This document shows, in pieces, positions 1-10,378 of a stretch of 34,631 nucleotides of DNA. The first letter of the stretch is position 1; each line of letters opens with the position of its first letter. The position numbers and the translations under genes are program-made. This stretch comes from Mnemiopsis leidyi (taxonomy: Eukaryota; Ctenophora; Tentaculata; Lobata; Bolinopsidae). Location of the stretch: positions 130,777-165,407 of the forward strand of contig JH153122.1 of NCBI GenBank assembly GCA_000226015.1. Direction: 5' to 3'. Under the pieces are notes generated by a model that had not been told where the DNA came from, did not search any database, and saw only the letters and a list, made by a program, of their open reading frames with translations.

Positions 1-130
1 GCAGGTTATATCACCTCCGATCTGCTTGCAGGTTATATCACCTCCGATCTGCTTGCAGGTTATATCACCTCTGATCTGCTAGCAGGTTATATCACCTCCG
101 ATCTGCTTGCAGGTTATATCACCTCTGAGG
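1..130. repeat. 27-bp tandem repeat at the 5' edge of an integrin exon
   Basis: About 4.8 copies of a 27-bp unit run from base 1 to about 130. Copies begin at 1, 28, 55, 82 and 109 and differ by only one or two bases (a C/T change and a T/A change). Each unit contains a TCTGCTTGCAG-GT or near-identical core, which looks like a splice acceptor followed by exon sequence. The last unit runs directly into integrin coding sequence. Because 27 is divisible by three and the coding frame is open through all copies, each copy could be either a 9-residue coding repeat or an alternative acceptor. The array is cut by the window edge. Confidence 0.9.
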
Positions 131-3100
131 CAAAGCGGTGGAGTACCACTTCTTGGATTTGGGAGTAGCATTAGTGGAGGTGATGTTGACAGAAACGGTT
201 ATCCGGACGTGATTGTCGGCTCTTACCGGTCTGACAAGGCTTTTGTCTACAGGTGCCGTAACCAGCTTTTTTATTTTGGATTTAATCAATTTTGAATGAG
301 TCAGGCAGTTTTTTCCATTTCATTGATGCCACTTTACCACAGAACGACGCCAATAATCAACATCGATATTGGACAAACATTCCCAAACCTGGTAGATAAT
401 CTTGTGGACAAAAACGATCCGTGTCCTAATGACACGGTCACAGTAGCTTGCTTCAAGCTCCACTTTTGTGTCAAGTACTTGCCAGATCCATATCATCAGG
501 TGGACGATTCCAGATTGTTCAGTGAGTTGTAGGTTTGAATATTAGTTTAAAAACGTTTTGATATTTATTAGTTCATTGAAAAGTCTTCCTTCATATAAAT
601 TTACAGTGTTAATCATGATTTCCTTGGCCTCAAAGAGCTTCAAGAGAATTTTACACGGCTTCGCAAACTTTTATTTTGTCGGCCTGAATCCTGATTCCAG
701 CACTTTGTGGTCTCTTGAAAGTGAATCTCTGTTCTGCTTCTGGTACACCTCCTGCTAGTCATTGATCTCAAACCGCATGCAGTAGCAGTTACCAGATGTC
801 AGATATTATGTCGATTCAAGTAATTAGTAAATCAATTCAAATAAGCTGAGTAAATATCGATCAGCGCTGCAAAAATGTTGCTAGGATTATCTCGTACTAA
901 TTCTGTCATATAGAATTTTAAGTCTTCGTACTTGATAACTTAGTAATTTGAAAATAATTGATAAATTATGCGGCATTTTTAAACTTTAACACATTTGTCA
1001 CAATTGATCAGGTATTAACGTAACAAATAGTTTGGATGTTGAAAACGACGTTTACAGCAAAAGAGTTCGTTTCTCTGAGGAGAAAACGTATGTCGTGCAC
1101 CAAAACTTGACAGATTATGTATACGGAAAAGAAATGGAATTGTGCGGTGACCAGACGATTTATCTTGAGGTAATCATACATGCTTTCATACACACGATAA
1201 TCAAGAAACAGGATTCAGAAAGATCTGCTAAAGATACGTGTTTATGTTACATCAATTAACTTGCATGAGTAATTCAGTCATGTAACTTACATGACTGAAT
1301 TACTTTCTCCTTTCTTGTATGGAAGTTGTTGTTTAATTTCTGCCCCGCAAGTTATTAAGTAGCTGAAGCTCTCATGGCATGATCTTTTTCCAGGAGGAAA
1401 TAAATAACATCGCACAACTGATCAGCATCAAGACTGAGGCACTGGTTCTACCTTCTCCCCAATTCGAGAACAGGTTGTCTCTAAACGTCTCTCGATATTC
1501 CTACGCAATTTCTCAGGTAACTCGCTGCCCTAGAAAATTCTGGTATCGAGTGTATCGAACAGGGAGGTAACACTTAGCTCCATAGAAATACAATTCAAAC
1601 GAACACTGCTTTAAACTGCATTATTTCCAGAACGTACTTTCTGACGTCAAATTATTTTTTAAATGTTTTTAGCAACAAATTCTCAGTCGTTTAAAACTTT
1701 TATTCTATAGCGTAAAACGGTCGTGCTTGTACTTGCAGATCAAAATTAAAACTGCCTGCGCTAATGCTACATGTGAAACTGATCTTCGGCTCACGTCCTC
1801 CGATGTGACCTTCGACAGGTGCGTCATTTTCATTCTTAAAGTTAAACATTTTCATTATGCATAATATTCAAGTTGCAATTCATTTATGTTTTTACAGACC
1901 GCAAACATATCATTCCATAGAAAACATTACAACCATGACTATAAAACCTGCTCTAATACTTTGTAATTAAAGGCAAAACCTAAAAGATGAAAGATCTTTA
2001 GATCAAAGATGAAGGCGCGTTTAGTACTAGTAGGGGACACTTAAACTTTTGTCAAAGTTCTCCTAGAGATTATATGGTTGCAAGTGTCATCGAACATTTC
2101 ACCAGTATGTATCTGACAAAATCCAAATAAGTCAGGCCTCATTAACAATAACATCACTAGTATTCTGGTCTTTAAAATTCCATTCCTCCTATGAAACGCA
2201 CTTGATTTCGTATTAGAATAGGACTTCTAAGACGCACTTTGACAATTCTTTGGGTGCAGTTTACGTTTTACGCAACAATGCGCCGCCACAATTGTAAAAT
2301 ACTTTACAGTGCAGGCAAAGGCACTATGGTAGAAGTCTGGGTGTTAAACATTGTCGTCCAGGGTTGCTGGTGGGACAAAAGCGGGAGTGCTATACCCGGG
2401 TTTTAACGAGCTTATCTGGTCCAACTACAGTATCAAGAGAAACATATCACTGGGCAAGCCCTTCGGGGCTCATCTCTTGATCACAATGCCAGCCTCCATG
2501 TATGTGGCGACGGTGCGAGGTGGGGACGGAACACCCCTCTCTATCTGCACCCCCTTCTCGATAAAGGAGGGCAACTATTTCTGTGGTCTTGACAACAGAC
2601 TGGACACGAACGAGACCCAGTTCAACTTTTCCGTGGAATACTCCGTGACGGGGGTGAAGGCTCAGGTACCAGGGTCTCCATGTTTCAGTTCGTGATCTAG
2701 ATGATGATTTGAGAGTTACGTTCCTTTCACCTTTCATCGAGTTTAAGTTTGCCTAATAGGAGTTGACAATTGCACGTTACGTCAGTAATTGTATGTTATC
2801 ATCACACCACATCCTACGCTGGAATTAACAGGGAACAAAAGAGGTGATCATTGGAACGGAGCTGGTGACAGAGGGAAGTGTGGATGTACAACCGGGCAGC
2901 AACGTGATCACCCATAACATCACCGTCAGACGACTTGCTGAGTTGGAGCTCCGGGGGACTGGCTCTCCTCACAGAGCCCTCTTTCAGGTGCGAGTTTATC
3001 TTTTAAGTTTAGGCCTGTCTTTCTGAGGACCGGGGGCGACTTAGAATATCTTTTATCCTGATTGCGCGACGTCCGGGCAAATTACCCAGCTGCCGCGAGC

Positions 3101-4525
3101 TATAGATGCAACTATGTGCGACTTATTTGTGACTGGTCTATAGCTTTACCTGGGAACTTGCAAATGCCTGATTTCATAGCTACATGGCTTTTGTGACGGG
3201 AACATTCTTGCTTTTCATGAACTTGGCATCTACTCAAAATTCTATCAAGTAACTTTTATGTGCATGAAGTGTCCAAATTCGGTCAAAAGATTGAGTTGTT
3301 TGCGGCAGGATTGGTAGAAAATAAAACAAAAATATTCATGGGATATTGCAGATTTGGTGCGTATTGAAAGTCTAGATATACCAAGCCAGAAACAATTATA
3401 GAGTTGCATCCCGTAGATGGCACTGGCAGTTCCTGGATTTTAGAATTACTAAGATAGCACAAATAGAAATAAATATCGATATTCTGGTCCAGGACAATAT
3501 GCTTTGTAATATCCTTCGCAAACTCGATGATTTAGTTTGGATGGATAGCTACTCGTTTTGACCTTCTATTTTTAAGAAGGGAAGAATGATTTTCTGGGCT
3601 ACAAAATGATCCAACCTAAATTTTCATATCGTAGATAAGGGACAAAGAGACGAAGATAAACTTTGCCAGTGACATCAGTACGCGTGGAGCTGTTGAAACA
3701 AAGTTCTTCCCCATCAACCATGGACCTGGTGAACTAAACGGATTAAAACTGATCATGGAGGTGCCATTTGCCCTGACCCCTGCGAACAAGGACTTTATCT
3801 ACCCTTACAAAGTGGACTCTAACACTAAGATAACATGTCAGCAAGACTTTCTTAACGTCCACATCATTCCCAGCGCCAAGAAAAGTCGACTGGTCCGTTC
3901 TCCTCGTAGACCTAGACCATCCAGTCCTCTGGGGGAGATTCAGCACACTCTGCTGAACTCTCCGTCCCTCGGCTCGGATCCCGACATTCCTGAGCCGCTA
4001 TTATTCCAGTGCGGACTGGATGTTCACTGTGTTAATATCAGCTGCTCGATAGAAAAACTAACTAAGGACGCAGTCGTAATAATGCTTACTTCATACGTAT
4101 GGGAGCTCACCTTCCAAGAACCCGTTCAAGTTGACACTTCAATCAGAGCCTGGGTTGTAAACCTGGACCCTGGAGCGGATCTCACCGCCAACAGTGTGAC
4201 CGGCCCTGTGCGGATCCCTCTCAAGGTGATCGCTGTAGAGGACCTGGTTCGTCCTGTCAGCATCTGGATTATAATCGGCTCGATATCTGGTGGGCTCTGT
4301 TTTCTGGCTTTGATTGTCATAATCCTCCACAAAATTGGTTTCTTCAACCGAAAGCGGCCCCCTGCTGAATTTTACGACAAGAGTACCACAAACCCCGGAA
4401 TTGCTATTGAGGTTAGGGACGATTCTCACGACCAGGTTATAGAACCTTACATTTCGGACGGTGACGAGGATGAGGAGGCTCAGTTTGCTTTTAGAAACCC
4501 TCTCTGCGATGAGATGAACATGTAG
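113..4525 (+). CDS. Integrin alpha chain, 3' part of gene (5' end outside window)
   Basis: Eight exons join in phase: 113-252, 343-521, 1012-1169, 1394-1516, 1739-1818, 2362-2665, 2832-2987, 3635-4525 (stop TAG), giving 676 in-window residues. Exon 1 holds the last FG-GAP beta-propeller blade with the calcium loop DVDRNGYPDVIVGSY. Exons 2-8 give the thigh and calf domains with paired cysteines. Exon 8 has a furin-like stretch (RLVR and RSPRR, bases 3887-3910), the conserved light-chain cysteine block CGLDVHC, one membrane helix (about 4253-4327) and a cytoplasmic GFFNR motif at 4337. Integrin alpha chains pair with beta chains as cell-surface matrix receptors. The furin-type site and absence of any visible I domain fit the PS2/alphaV/alpha5-like class, an inference because the N-terminal half is missing. 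The GFFKR lysine is asparagine here, and the tail is about 60 residues long and acidic. The exact start of exon 1 is uncertain because of the 27-bp repeat. Confidence 0.95.
1269..1303. repeat. Perfect 17-bp hairpin in integrin intron
   Basis: Two perfectly complementary 17-bp arms (1269-1285 and 1287-1303) are separated by a single base, within the intron between 1170 and 1393. It may be a remnant of a foldback element. No function is visible. Confidence 0.85.
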
Positions 4526-4758
4526 CATCGTTGTGACCTGGTGGAGAATGTTGTCTGCTCTAAGGTGTGGTGATGATTTGGTAGCGTCAGACGCTGTCAC
4601 GTTTTCGATTCCCGAGGTTGACATTTTTACAGATATCGAGCGCATATATGTTCTGTCTGTAATAATCAGAATTGTGTCCGGGAAAGGCGAATTGAAAATG
4701 AAGACTATTTTTAAGAGAGCTTCTATCATTGGTTACACCCTGTCTAAGTTGTGAGACT

Positions 4759-4764
4759 AATAAA
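4759..4764 (+). terminator. Polyadenylation signal of integrin gene
   Basis: AATAAA lies 234 bases after the integrin stop codon. A second AATAAA occurs at 4857-4862, so two ends are possible. Assigned by motif and position only. Confidence 0.5.
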
Positions 4765-5130
4765 ACATCTTATCGGGTTTAACAATTATAGGGTTTAAAA
4801 CACAATTTGGATATGACATAACGAACGTTGCTAGTTATTATGGAAAATCGTATACAAATAAAAATTAATGGTGATACTCTAGATAACAGAATTATTTCCG
4901 GTTCAGGGCGAGAACTATTAGCATTAAAGCTTTAAGATAACATCTTTTAAAATGATGCATTTTATGGTTCATTATATAAGTAGTTCAATTCTAAGCGTCT
5001 CTTTTGGGCTGATGATTATGAATTTGAATCAGAAATCATTTTCAAATTGCAGGCTGGAGGTCGAGATTGAATTTGCAAATTTGTTAAACTTTTTTTCTGA
5101 AAATCCTTAATCTATTAAATAGTTTTACAG

Positions 5131-5507
5131 TGTTAGTGTTAGTGTTACGTTGTGGGTGGGTCGAAGGATCAACCAAGCTTCATGATGTGTACGGAGCAGA
5201 TTTAGGGCCGGTAGCTCAATTGGTAGACTGCACTGAGCACTCATCTAGACAATGCATAGGTTGTCGGATCATACCCGACTGGTAGTGGTAATTACTAATT
5301 GGTGCCGGTCCATGAATTTTCTGAGTTGAATATCAGTGAAAATCCTGCTCGTTTGAATATTTGCTCCGTACACATCATGTAGCTTGGTTGACCCTTCGGC
5401 CCACCCACAACATAACACACCCGTTAACAACCAGTGCACACCTCTGGGAGTCGAGCTTGCTCGAAATGAGGACCTAAAAAGGTCCCGTCCGAACTTGAAA
5501 CCACAAC
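5131..5507. mobile_element. tRNA-like foldback element with 12-bp target duplication
   Basis: The 377-bp insert is flanked by identical 12-bp direct repeats, ATAGTTTTACAG, at 5119-5130 and 5508-5519, as expected of a target site duplication. Inside, about 50-55 bp near 5143-5198 is repeated inverted at 5362-5417 with few mismatches. Between the arms is a tRNA-like segment (5205-5280). The mix of a SINE-like pol III head and long internal inverted repeats is unusual. There is no coding capacity and no poly-A tail at the right end. Confidence 0.75.
5205..5280 (+). other. tRNA-like sequence inside the foldback element
   Basis: A good A box (TAGCTCAATTGG at 5212-5223) is followed by a T-arm with a perfect 5-bp stem, GTCGG/CCGAC, and a 7-base loop (5263-5279). 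The loop departs from the TTCRANN consensus, so the B box is weak. The acceptor ends do not pair convincingly. It reads as a tRNA-derived pol III promoter of a short interspersed element, not as a working tRNA gene. Confidence 0.6.
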
Positions 5508-5607
5508 ATAGTTTTACAGAATTGCAATCGATACCAAAATAGCTATTTTACCAATAGTTTTTAGAAATTTTGAAAAGAAACCTTCGAAACCTATAAGGAT
5601 TAAGGTT

Positions 5608-6520
5608 CAGGGGCAAAAATTTGTCGCGGTTTTTAAGGCCAAAAATCGCGGTGCCGCGACAAGCAAAAATGCCAAAAATCGCGGCCTTGTCGCGGTCAAA
5701 ATCATGAAAATCGCGGCAATGTCGCGGCAAAAATCGTAAAAATCGCGGCTATGTCGCGGCAAAAATCGTGAAAATCGCGGCTTTGTCGCGGCAAAAATTG
5801 TAAATATAGGGCTTAGAGTATAATTAATGCAACCATTTTTCAATGCTATTGTTTGATTCTAAGTCACTCTTCCGTGTGTGCTCAATAACAACATTACAAG
5901 CTCGACAGAACAATTTATCACCATCTGCGTAAAACTTATCAGTTATCGCGGCCAAACTCTGCAACTAAGGCGGAAACCTTTCCCTGCTTGGCAGCAGGGC
6001 TAGGTTCCTTAGAGGGGGGTTGACAGACAACATTAGCATTAGGAGGGCGTTTAGACAAAAAACGGTCCATCAAATTGTCAATGTGCTTGTGACGATTCAA
6101 TTATCAAGCAAATTACTGCTCTTGTTAGGAGTGAGATTCGGATTACCAGAGGATATAACGATTGGTCAAGTTTTCTATAACGACTGGTCAACTTTTGTAA
6201 CGACTGGTCAACTTTTGTAACGACTGGTCAACTTTTGTAACGACTGGTCAACTTTTGTAACGACTGGTCAACTTTTGTAACGACTGGTCAACTTTTATAA
6301 CGACTGGTCAAGTCGTCTTCGGAACGCAGGAATCCCTGGAATTTGACTGCTAAGAGTGAATGAAATCGCGGTCTGACGCGGAAAATAGTGAAAATCGCGA
6401 CTTATCGCGGAAAAATAAGATAATCGCGATCTGTCGCGGCAAATGCCATATATCGCGATTTGTCGCGGTTAACGCCAAATATCGCGATTCCGCACCCACC
6501 GCGACAAACTTTTGCCCCTG
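5608..6520. mobile_element. Non-autonomous hAT-like element with GTCGCGG subrepeats
   Basis: A 913-bp element begins with CAGGGGCAAAAATTTGTCGC and ends with the inverted version (…GCGACAAACTTTTGCCCCTG). The flanks TTAAGGTT (5600-5607) and ATAAGGTT (6521-6528) match at 7 of 8 bases, consistent with the 8-bp target duplication made by hAT transposases. Both ends are packed with diverged copies of a short word around AAAATCGCGGC-TGTCGCGGC (5625-5800 and 6363-6500). The middle holds a 20-bp tandem array. No transposase is encoded, so it would depend on one supplied in trans. Confidence 0.75.
6157..6311. repeat. 20-bp tandem repeat inside the hAT-like element
   Basis: Six almost identical copies of CGACTGGTCAACTTTTGTAA occupy 6181-6300, with a diverged copy before them and a partial copy after. 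The array lies in the centre of the transposon-like element. It is not a CRISPR array: there are no spacers. Confidence 0.95.
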
Positions 6521-7310
6521 ATAAGGTTACAAAAAACACATAAACATTGCTTTACATAGCACATCAAATAAGAGCCCTATTAAAACTAGGGGTGGAATTT
6601 CATAAAAATTGGTCTTGAAATAGTCCTTACAGATATAAGAACAGTACGGCTGTTATTTTTGATTTTTCACGCATCTTTGCACGTTCAAACATAATAGAAT
6701 ATATTCTTTAAATTCAAACTTTACGAATTGCTCATGTATTGTGGTACGGTCCACTATAATGAAGCCTGAGCAAGAATTTACACATATCTCCTCCATGTGG
6801 TACTGACCGCTATAAAACAACTTCATCTGCAACAATGCACTGTATGTTGCATACTTCGCACGTTTACGCTAAGGTGACACAGCGGAAATCACATGAAGAA
6901 GATCGTAAATAAGTTCTCCGTAAACACAATTCTTGTTAAACTACTATGTTACACCTATAAAGAGTCCAAGCATATAAATTACTAAACGTTATTAAGATAA
7001 CAAGTCAAGAAACGCTGGTGGCCATGGCCTTGCTTGAATTCAATACTTTGACAGCTTGAAATTCTGACGAACACAGCAAATATGGGCCCACTTTTCTGTC
7101 CAAATAGGAATAGAATTCTAGAATTTAGGCGTGCTACCTTATACTGCCATGATAGCATATAATGACAAACGAACAGCTCCAATAAGGTGGGTATCTTACA
7201 CATTTTATAGCCGACATTGCAGACTCTCAGATTTATCAGCAAGAGACACAGTCCTAGAGCATCCTAGAGATTGATAAAGTCAGATCCTAACTGTCCTATA
7301 TCTCTCCCTC

Positions 7311-10300
7311 CTATTTGAATCCACTGTGGACCTCCCCTACTGGGTGCCGATCCCTTGGAAACAAGGTGGGGGTGTACAAGGCACAAACCCGGCACCTGCT
7401 GATCATTCTCCACGCACTCTTAGCACTGATCGTGTTCCGGGTGGACTGACTTTCTCCGAGCTTCTGGGCAACTCTGAGCCACACGTTGGACGCTTGGTGA
7501 CTCTGAAGGTTGAAAAGTTTTGTTTTGTGATGCTGTATCGAATAATAATGTCGACTCAGCTCTGACACCCAATTGTAAGTAAGTAAGCGGCCTCTACTAA
7601 GCATAAATAACGTAAAAGTAGTAGAATTTAACTGATCTTACCTTGCACTGATTGCGAGCATTGCACTCTATGAAGGGGGAACTTTCGAAATAAGGCAGAC
7701 AACTGCCGATGGAGGATAGGCTCACTTTTCCAGACTGACCTGCCTGCAAAGATGATATTTGTCAGAAGTTCGCAGTAGCAAGAAGTTTTCTGCTCCTTTG
7801 CATAAACTAAATACAAATCATTTAAGGTGTCAATTTACAAAAGCATTATGTTTTCGAAATCAAAGTGTAGTGTATATTAAAATATATACTGCAATACCAT
7901 ATAAGCATATATGGTATCGCGACAACTATACAACGATCCCCTATACATTTCATACCGAAATGAAGCTGAATCCGGACCAGAAGTGCTGGGAAGTGTATCC
8001 GGTCGGACAGTCCGGCAGAGTCTCGTTTTGAGAGTGGACTACCAACAAAGTCTCAGCACTCTCGCACACGCTGCATCTACTCGCCATGACCTCACCGCTG
8101 TTGTCATTGTTGTCGTTCCACTTCCTGCAGTTTGGCTTTGATTAACCTCGCCTTGGGTTGAGCTGATGTAATGACTAAGACCAAGTCCTTATACAATATA
8201 CTTTTGCAACATCACTGATAAGGTTCTAGCTATCAAACTAACTGGTGAGCTTTTACCTGTTCCAAAGCCAGATTGATTTCCAGTTGTTTCCCTTCAGCCT
8301 GCACTTTCTCCCTCGGCACAAGACGTGAGGAACTGGATCGAAGGACCGCATACAGGAGCCAGGGTCGGAAAGGTCTATGTAACCGGAGCCGTCCTAAATT
8401 TAATACTTTTATAGTAATAGTAAGTAGGGCATTCCTCAGTTCTTATGCACATTACTATGAGTATTGTACTAGACTATTTGCAGCGATTTGGTCAGGCGTT
8501 AAAGTATGATATAACGTTGTCGTTAAATGTTAGTCTTTAAAATTCCTTCAAGTTATTACTTGACGGCATTTGTTCCAGCGGGCTCACCTAATAATAAGTG
8601 AATAAATTTAGTGCCTCGTTAGGTATGATTATCAGTATCACTGTCTATTGAACTTTTTGTCTGTCTATTGAACATGTCTATTGAACTTGACATTTTTGCA
8701 GGCTGAGGGAGTTCAAAATTCAGGTGCATGAGGCATTTAATTCAGTTATTAGAACGGTTTTTCTTCTAGATGACCATCGAATATGCCTATGGGATGAGAA
8801 GATTACCGTACTCTAATTCAATGCCAATCGCAATGCCAGTACCACATTCTTGGTTCTAGCACTGTAAGTGGATTATTCTCTGAAACTCTATTGCCATTGC
8901 CCATGAACATTGAACCGGTTTGAAGTTGTGGGAGAATTTTACCGTACATGTAAGTAGGGCACTTATCTGCCAGACTTATCGAATTGCAAAAATGTGTTAC
9001 GGAACATGGCTTTAGGGAATGTTATGGTTAATAATGAGCTAACAGATCAGGTAAGAACATGTCATGTTTTTTGGATCAAAATTTTACATGAATAACTGAC
9101 TCTGACTTATCCTTATTTGAACGTTTCTGGAGACTTGTGGGTTTTTCTGGCTACTGCGACAAATTTAGATATTATGGACGGGGCGATCTAAATCCGAATG
9201 TCCTAACATTTTGAATTTTATCCTCAAATTAGCTGGCTAGACAGTGTCATTGCCGGAGAACTTAATGAGGCTAGACTTACGGCACAATTCGATCGGGCAT
9301 CACAACAGGGCAAGGCTAGACGAAGAGAGAAGACACACTTACGAAAGCTTTGACGAGGGAGTATCCGACCCAGAGTTTGAACGTGCCCATAGGACACACG
9401 GGTGTCTCATCTGATTGGAGGTGTACAGCGAATATCTTGCCATAGCCGTAGTCCGCTTCCACCCCCTCGATCTTGTTCTCAAGTAGAGCTAGCCTGGTTT
9501 GTAGTACTCGGAAATCTGGAAGTAGCGGGTCATTACGCTGTCTGTATCACTATTTGTACCGGGAGTCCTCACGGCAAACAGACATCCAACTACAGCGGAA
9601 TTTCAACAAGGCAGCTTATGATTTGCCGTTTTTACTCATACTTCTGAAGGCTAATTTCAAACACTAAAAATTGACAGCTGTTTCTTATAGAAGTGAGATT
9701 ATGTAGAAATAAGTTTAGCAGTAAAATTATATAAAGATATTAAGTTAAGTGGTCAAGTTAAGAAGTAAAATTATATGAAAATAAGTTAAGCAGCAAAGTT
9801 ATATATGAATAAGTTAAGAAGTTAAGTGTATAATGTTCGACTCATGGGTTGATCAACGAAGCCGCAAATGTAACTGCATTCAGAAATGTATGTAGTGTAT
9901 AAGCGTGTCGCTATAAGTATACACGCTAGATACAGACAATTGAAATAAAATTTTCTAGGCAGTCAGAGTGAAATTACTCGTTGTACTTGCTGAAACACCT
10001 CCAGGATAACTCTCGAGTTGCCCCATGCAACTTGGGTTATGGTCAAAAATGCAACTGACACCCCGATCATTGCAATGTTGAAGTTTTGGTGATAGCCATG
10101 ATCATGGTCAAAATGTTTACCGTTTAACCGAGATAATTTAAAAATAATCACCATTATAAAATCAAATATAGAAAGAGGGAGTTTAGAAAATAACCCTTAC
10201 CTCCGGCCGTAGTTCCACTTATTCGCTCTCTGTACGGATACTTGATGTTGTAGTAAGAAGTGTCCTGTTGGGCCTCCTTCAGGTCAACCATCCCACCTTC

Positions 10301-10378
10301 CGCTGCTCCACAGAACAGGATGATGCAGAGCATCGCTAGATTAGCCATTAGCATGATACTTCGAGATCTGTGACACAA
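7311..10378 (-). CDS. Secreted collagen IV NC1-domain protein without triple helix
   Basis: Six exons on the minus strand join in phase: 10378-10201, 9515-9343, 8393-8257, 8124-7956, 7743-7642, 7502-7311 (stop TAG), giving 316 residues. Residues 1-28 are a signal peptide (M9 or M11 could be the real start). Residues 60-81 (DFRVLQTRLALLENKIEGVE) look like a short coil. From about residue 82 there is a full NC1 domain of two tandem C4 subdomains. All 12 cysteines are in place: 100, 131, 143, 148, 180, 183 and 202, 234, 246, 252, 290, 293. Hallmarks are PVCPMG, PGSCMRSF, SRCSVC, PDCPTG, IGSCLPYF and ISRCRVC. NC1 domains form trimers that start collagen IV assembly in basement membrane. No Gly-X-Y repeat is encoded in the exons or the short 5' intron, so this would be a free-standing NC1 protein. 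The sulfilimine-site methionine of vertebrate NC1 has no clear counterpart. Confidence 0.9.
9710..9835. repeat. Diverged AT-rich repeats in first intron of the NC1 gene
   Basis: Several irregular copies of a word like AAGTTATAT..GAATAAGTTAAG follow one another inside the intron between 9516 and 10200. The copies are too diverged to set a period. Confidence 0.4.

Noticed and set aside
558..758. Open frame of 66 codons, plus strand, between integrin exons
   Set aside because: Exons 343-521 and 1012-1169 join in phase and align with integrin thigh-domain order without it, so it is intronic.
4139..4729. Minus-strand frame of 196 codons
   Set aside because: Antisense of the last integrin exon and 3' region, with no motifs of its own.
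6157..6311. CRISPR-like regular repeats
   Set aside because: Units are contiguous 20-bp copies without spacers, in a eukaryotic transposon-like element.
9516..10200. Hidden Gly-X-Y collagen exon in the NC1 gene's first intron
   Set aside because: Neither strand shows a run of glycine every third codon, and the flanking exons already join in phase.
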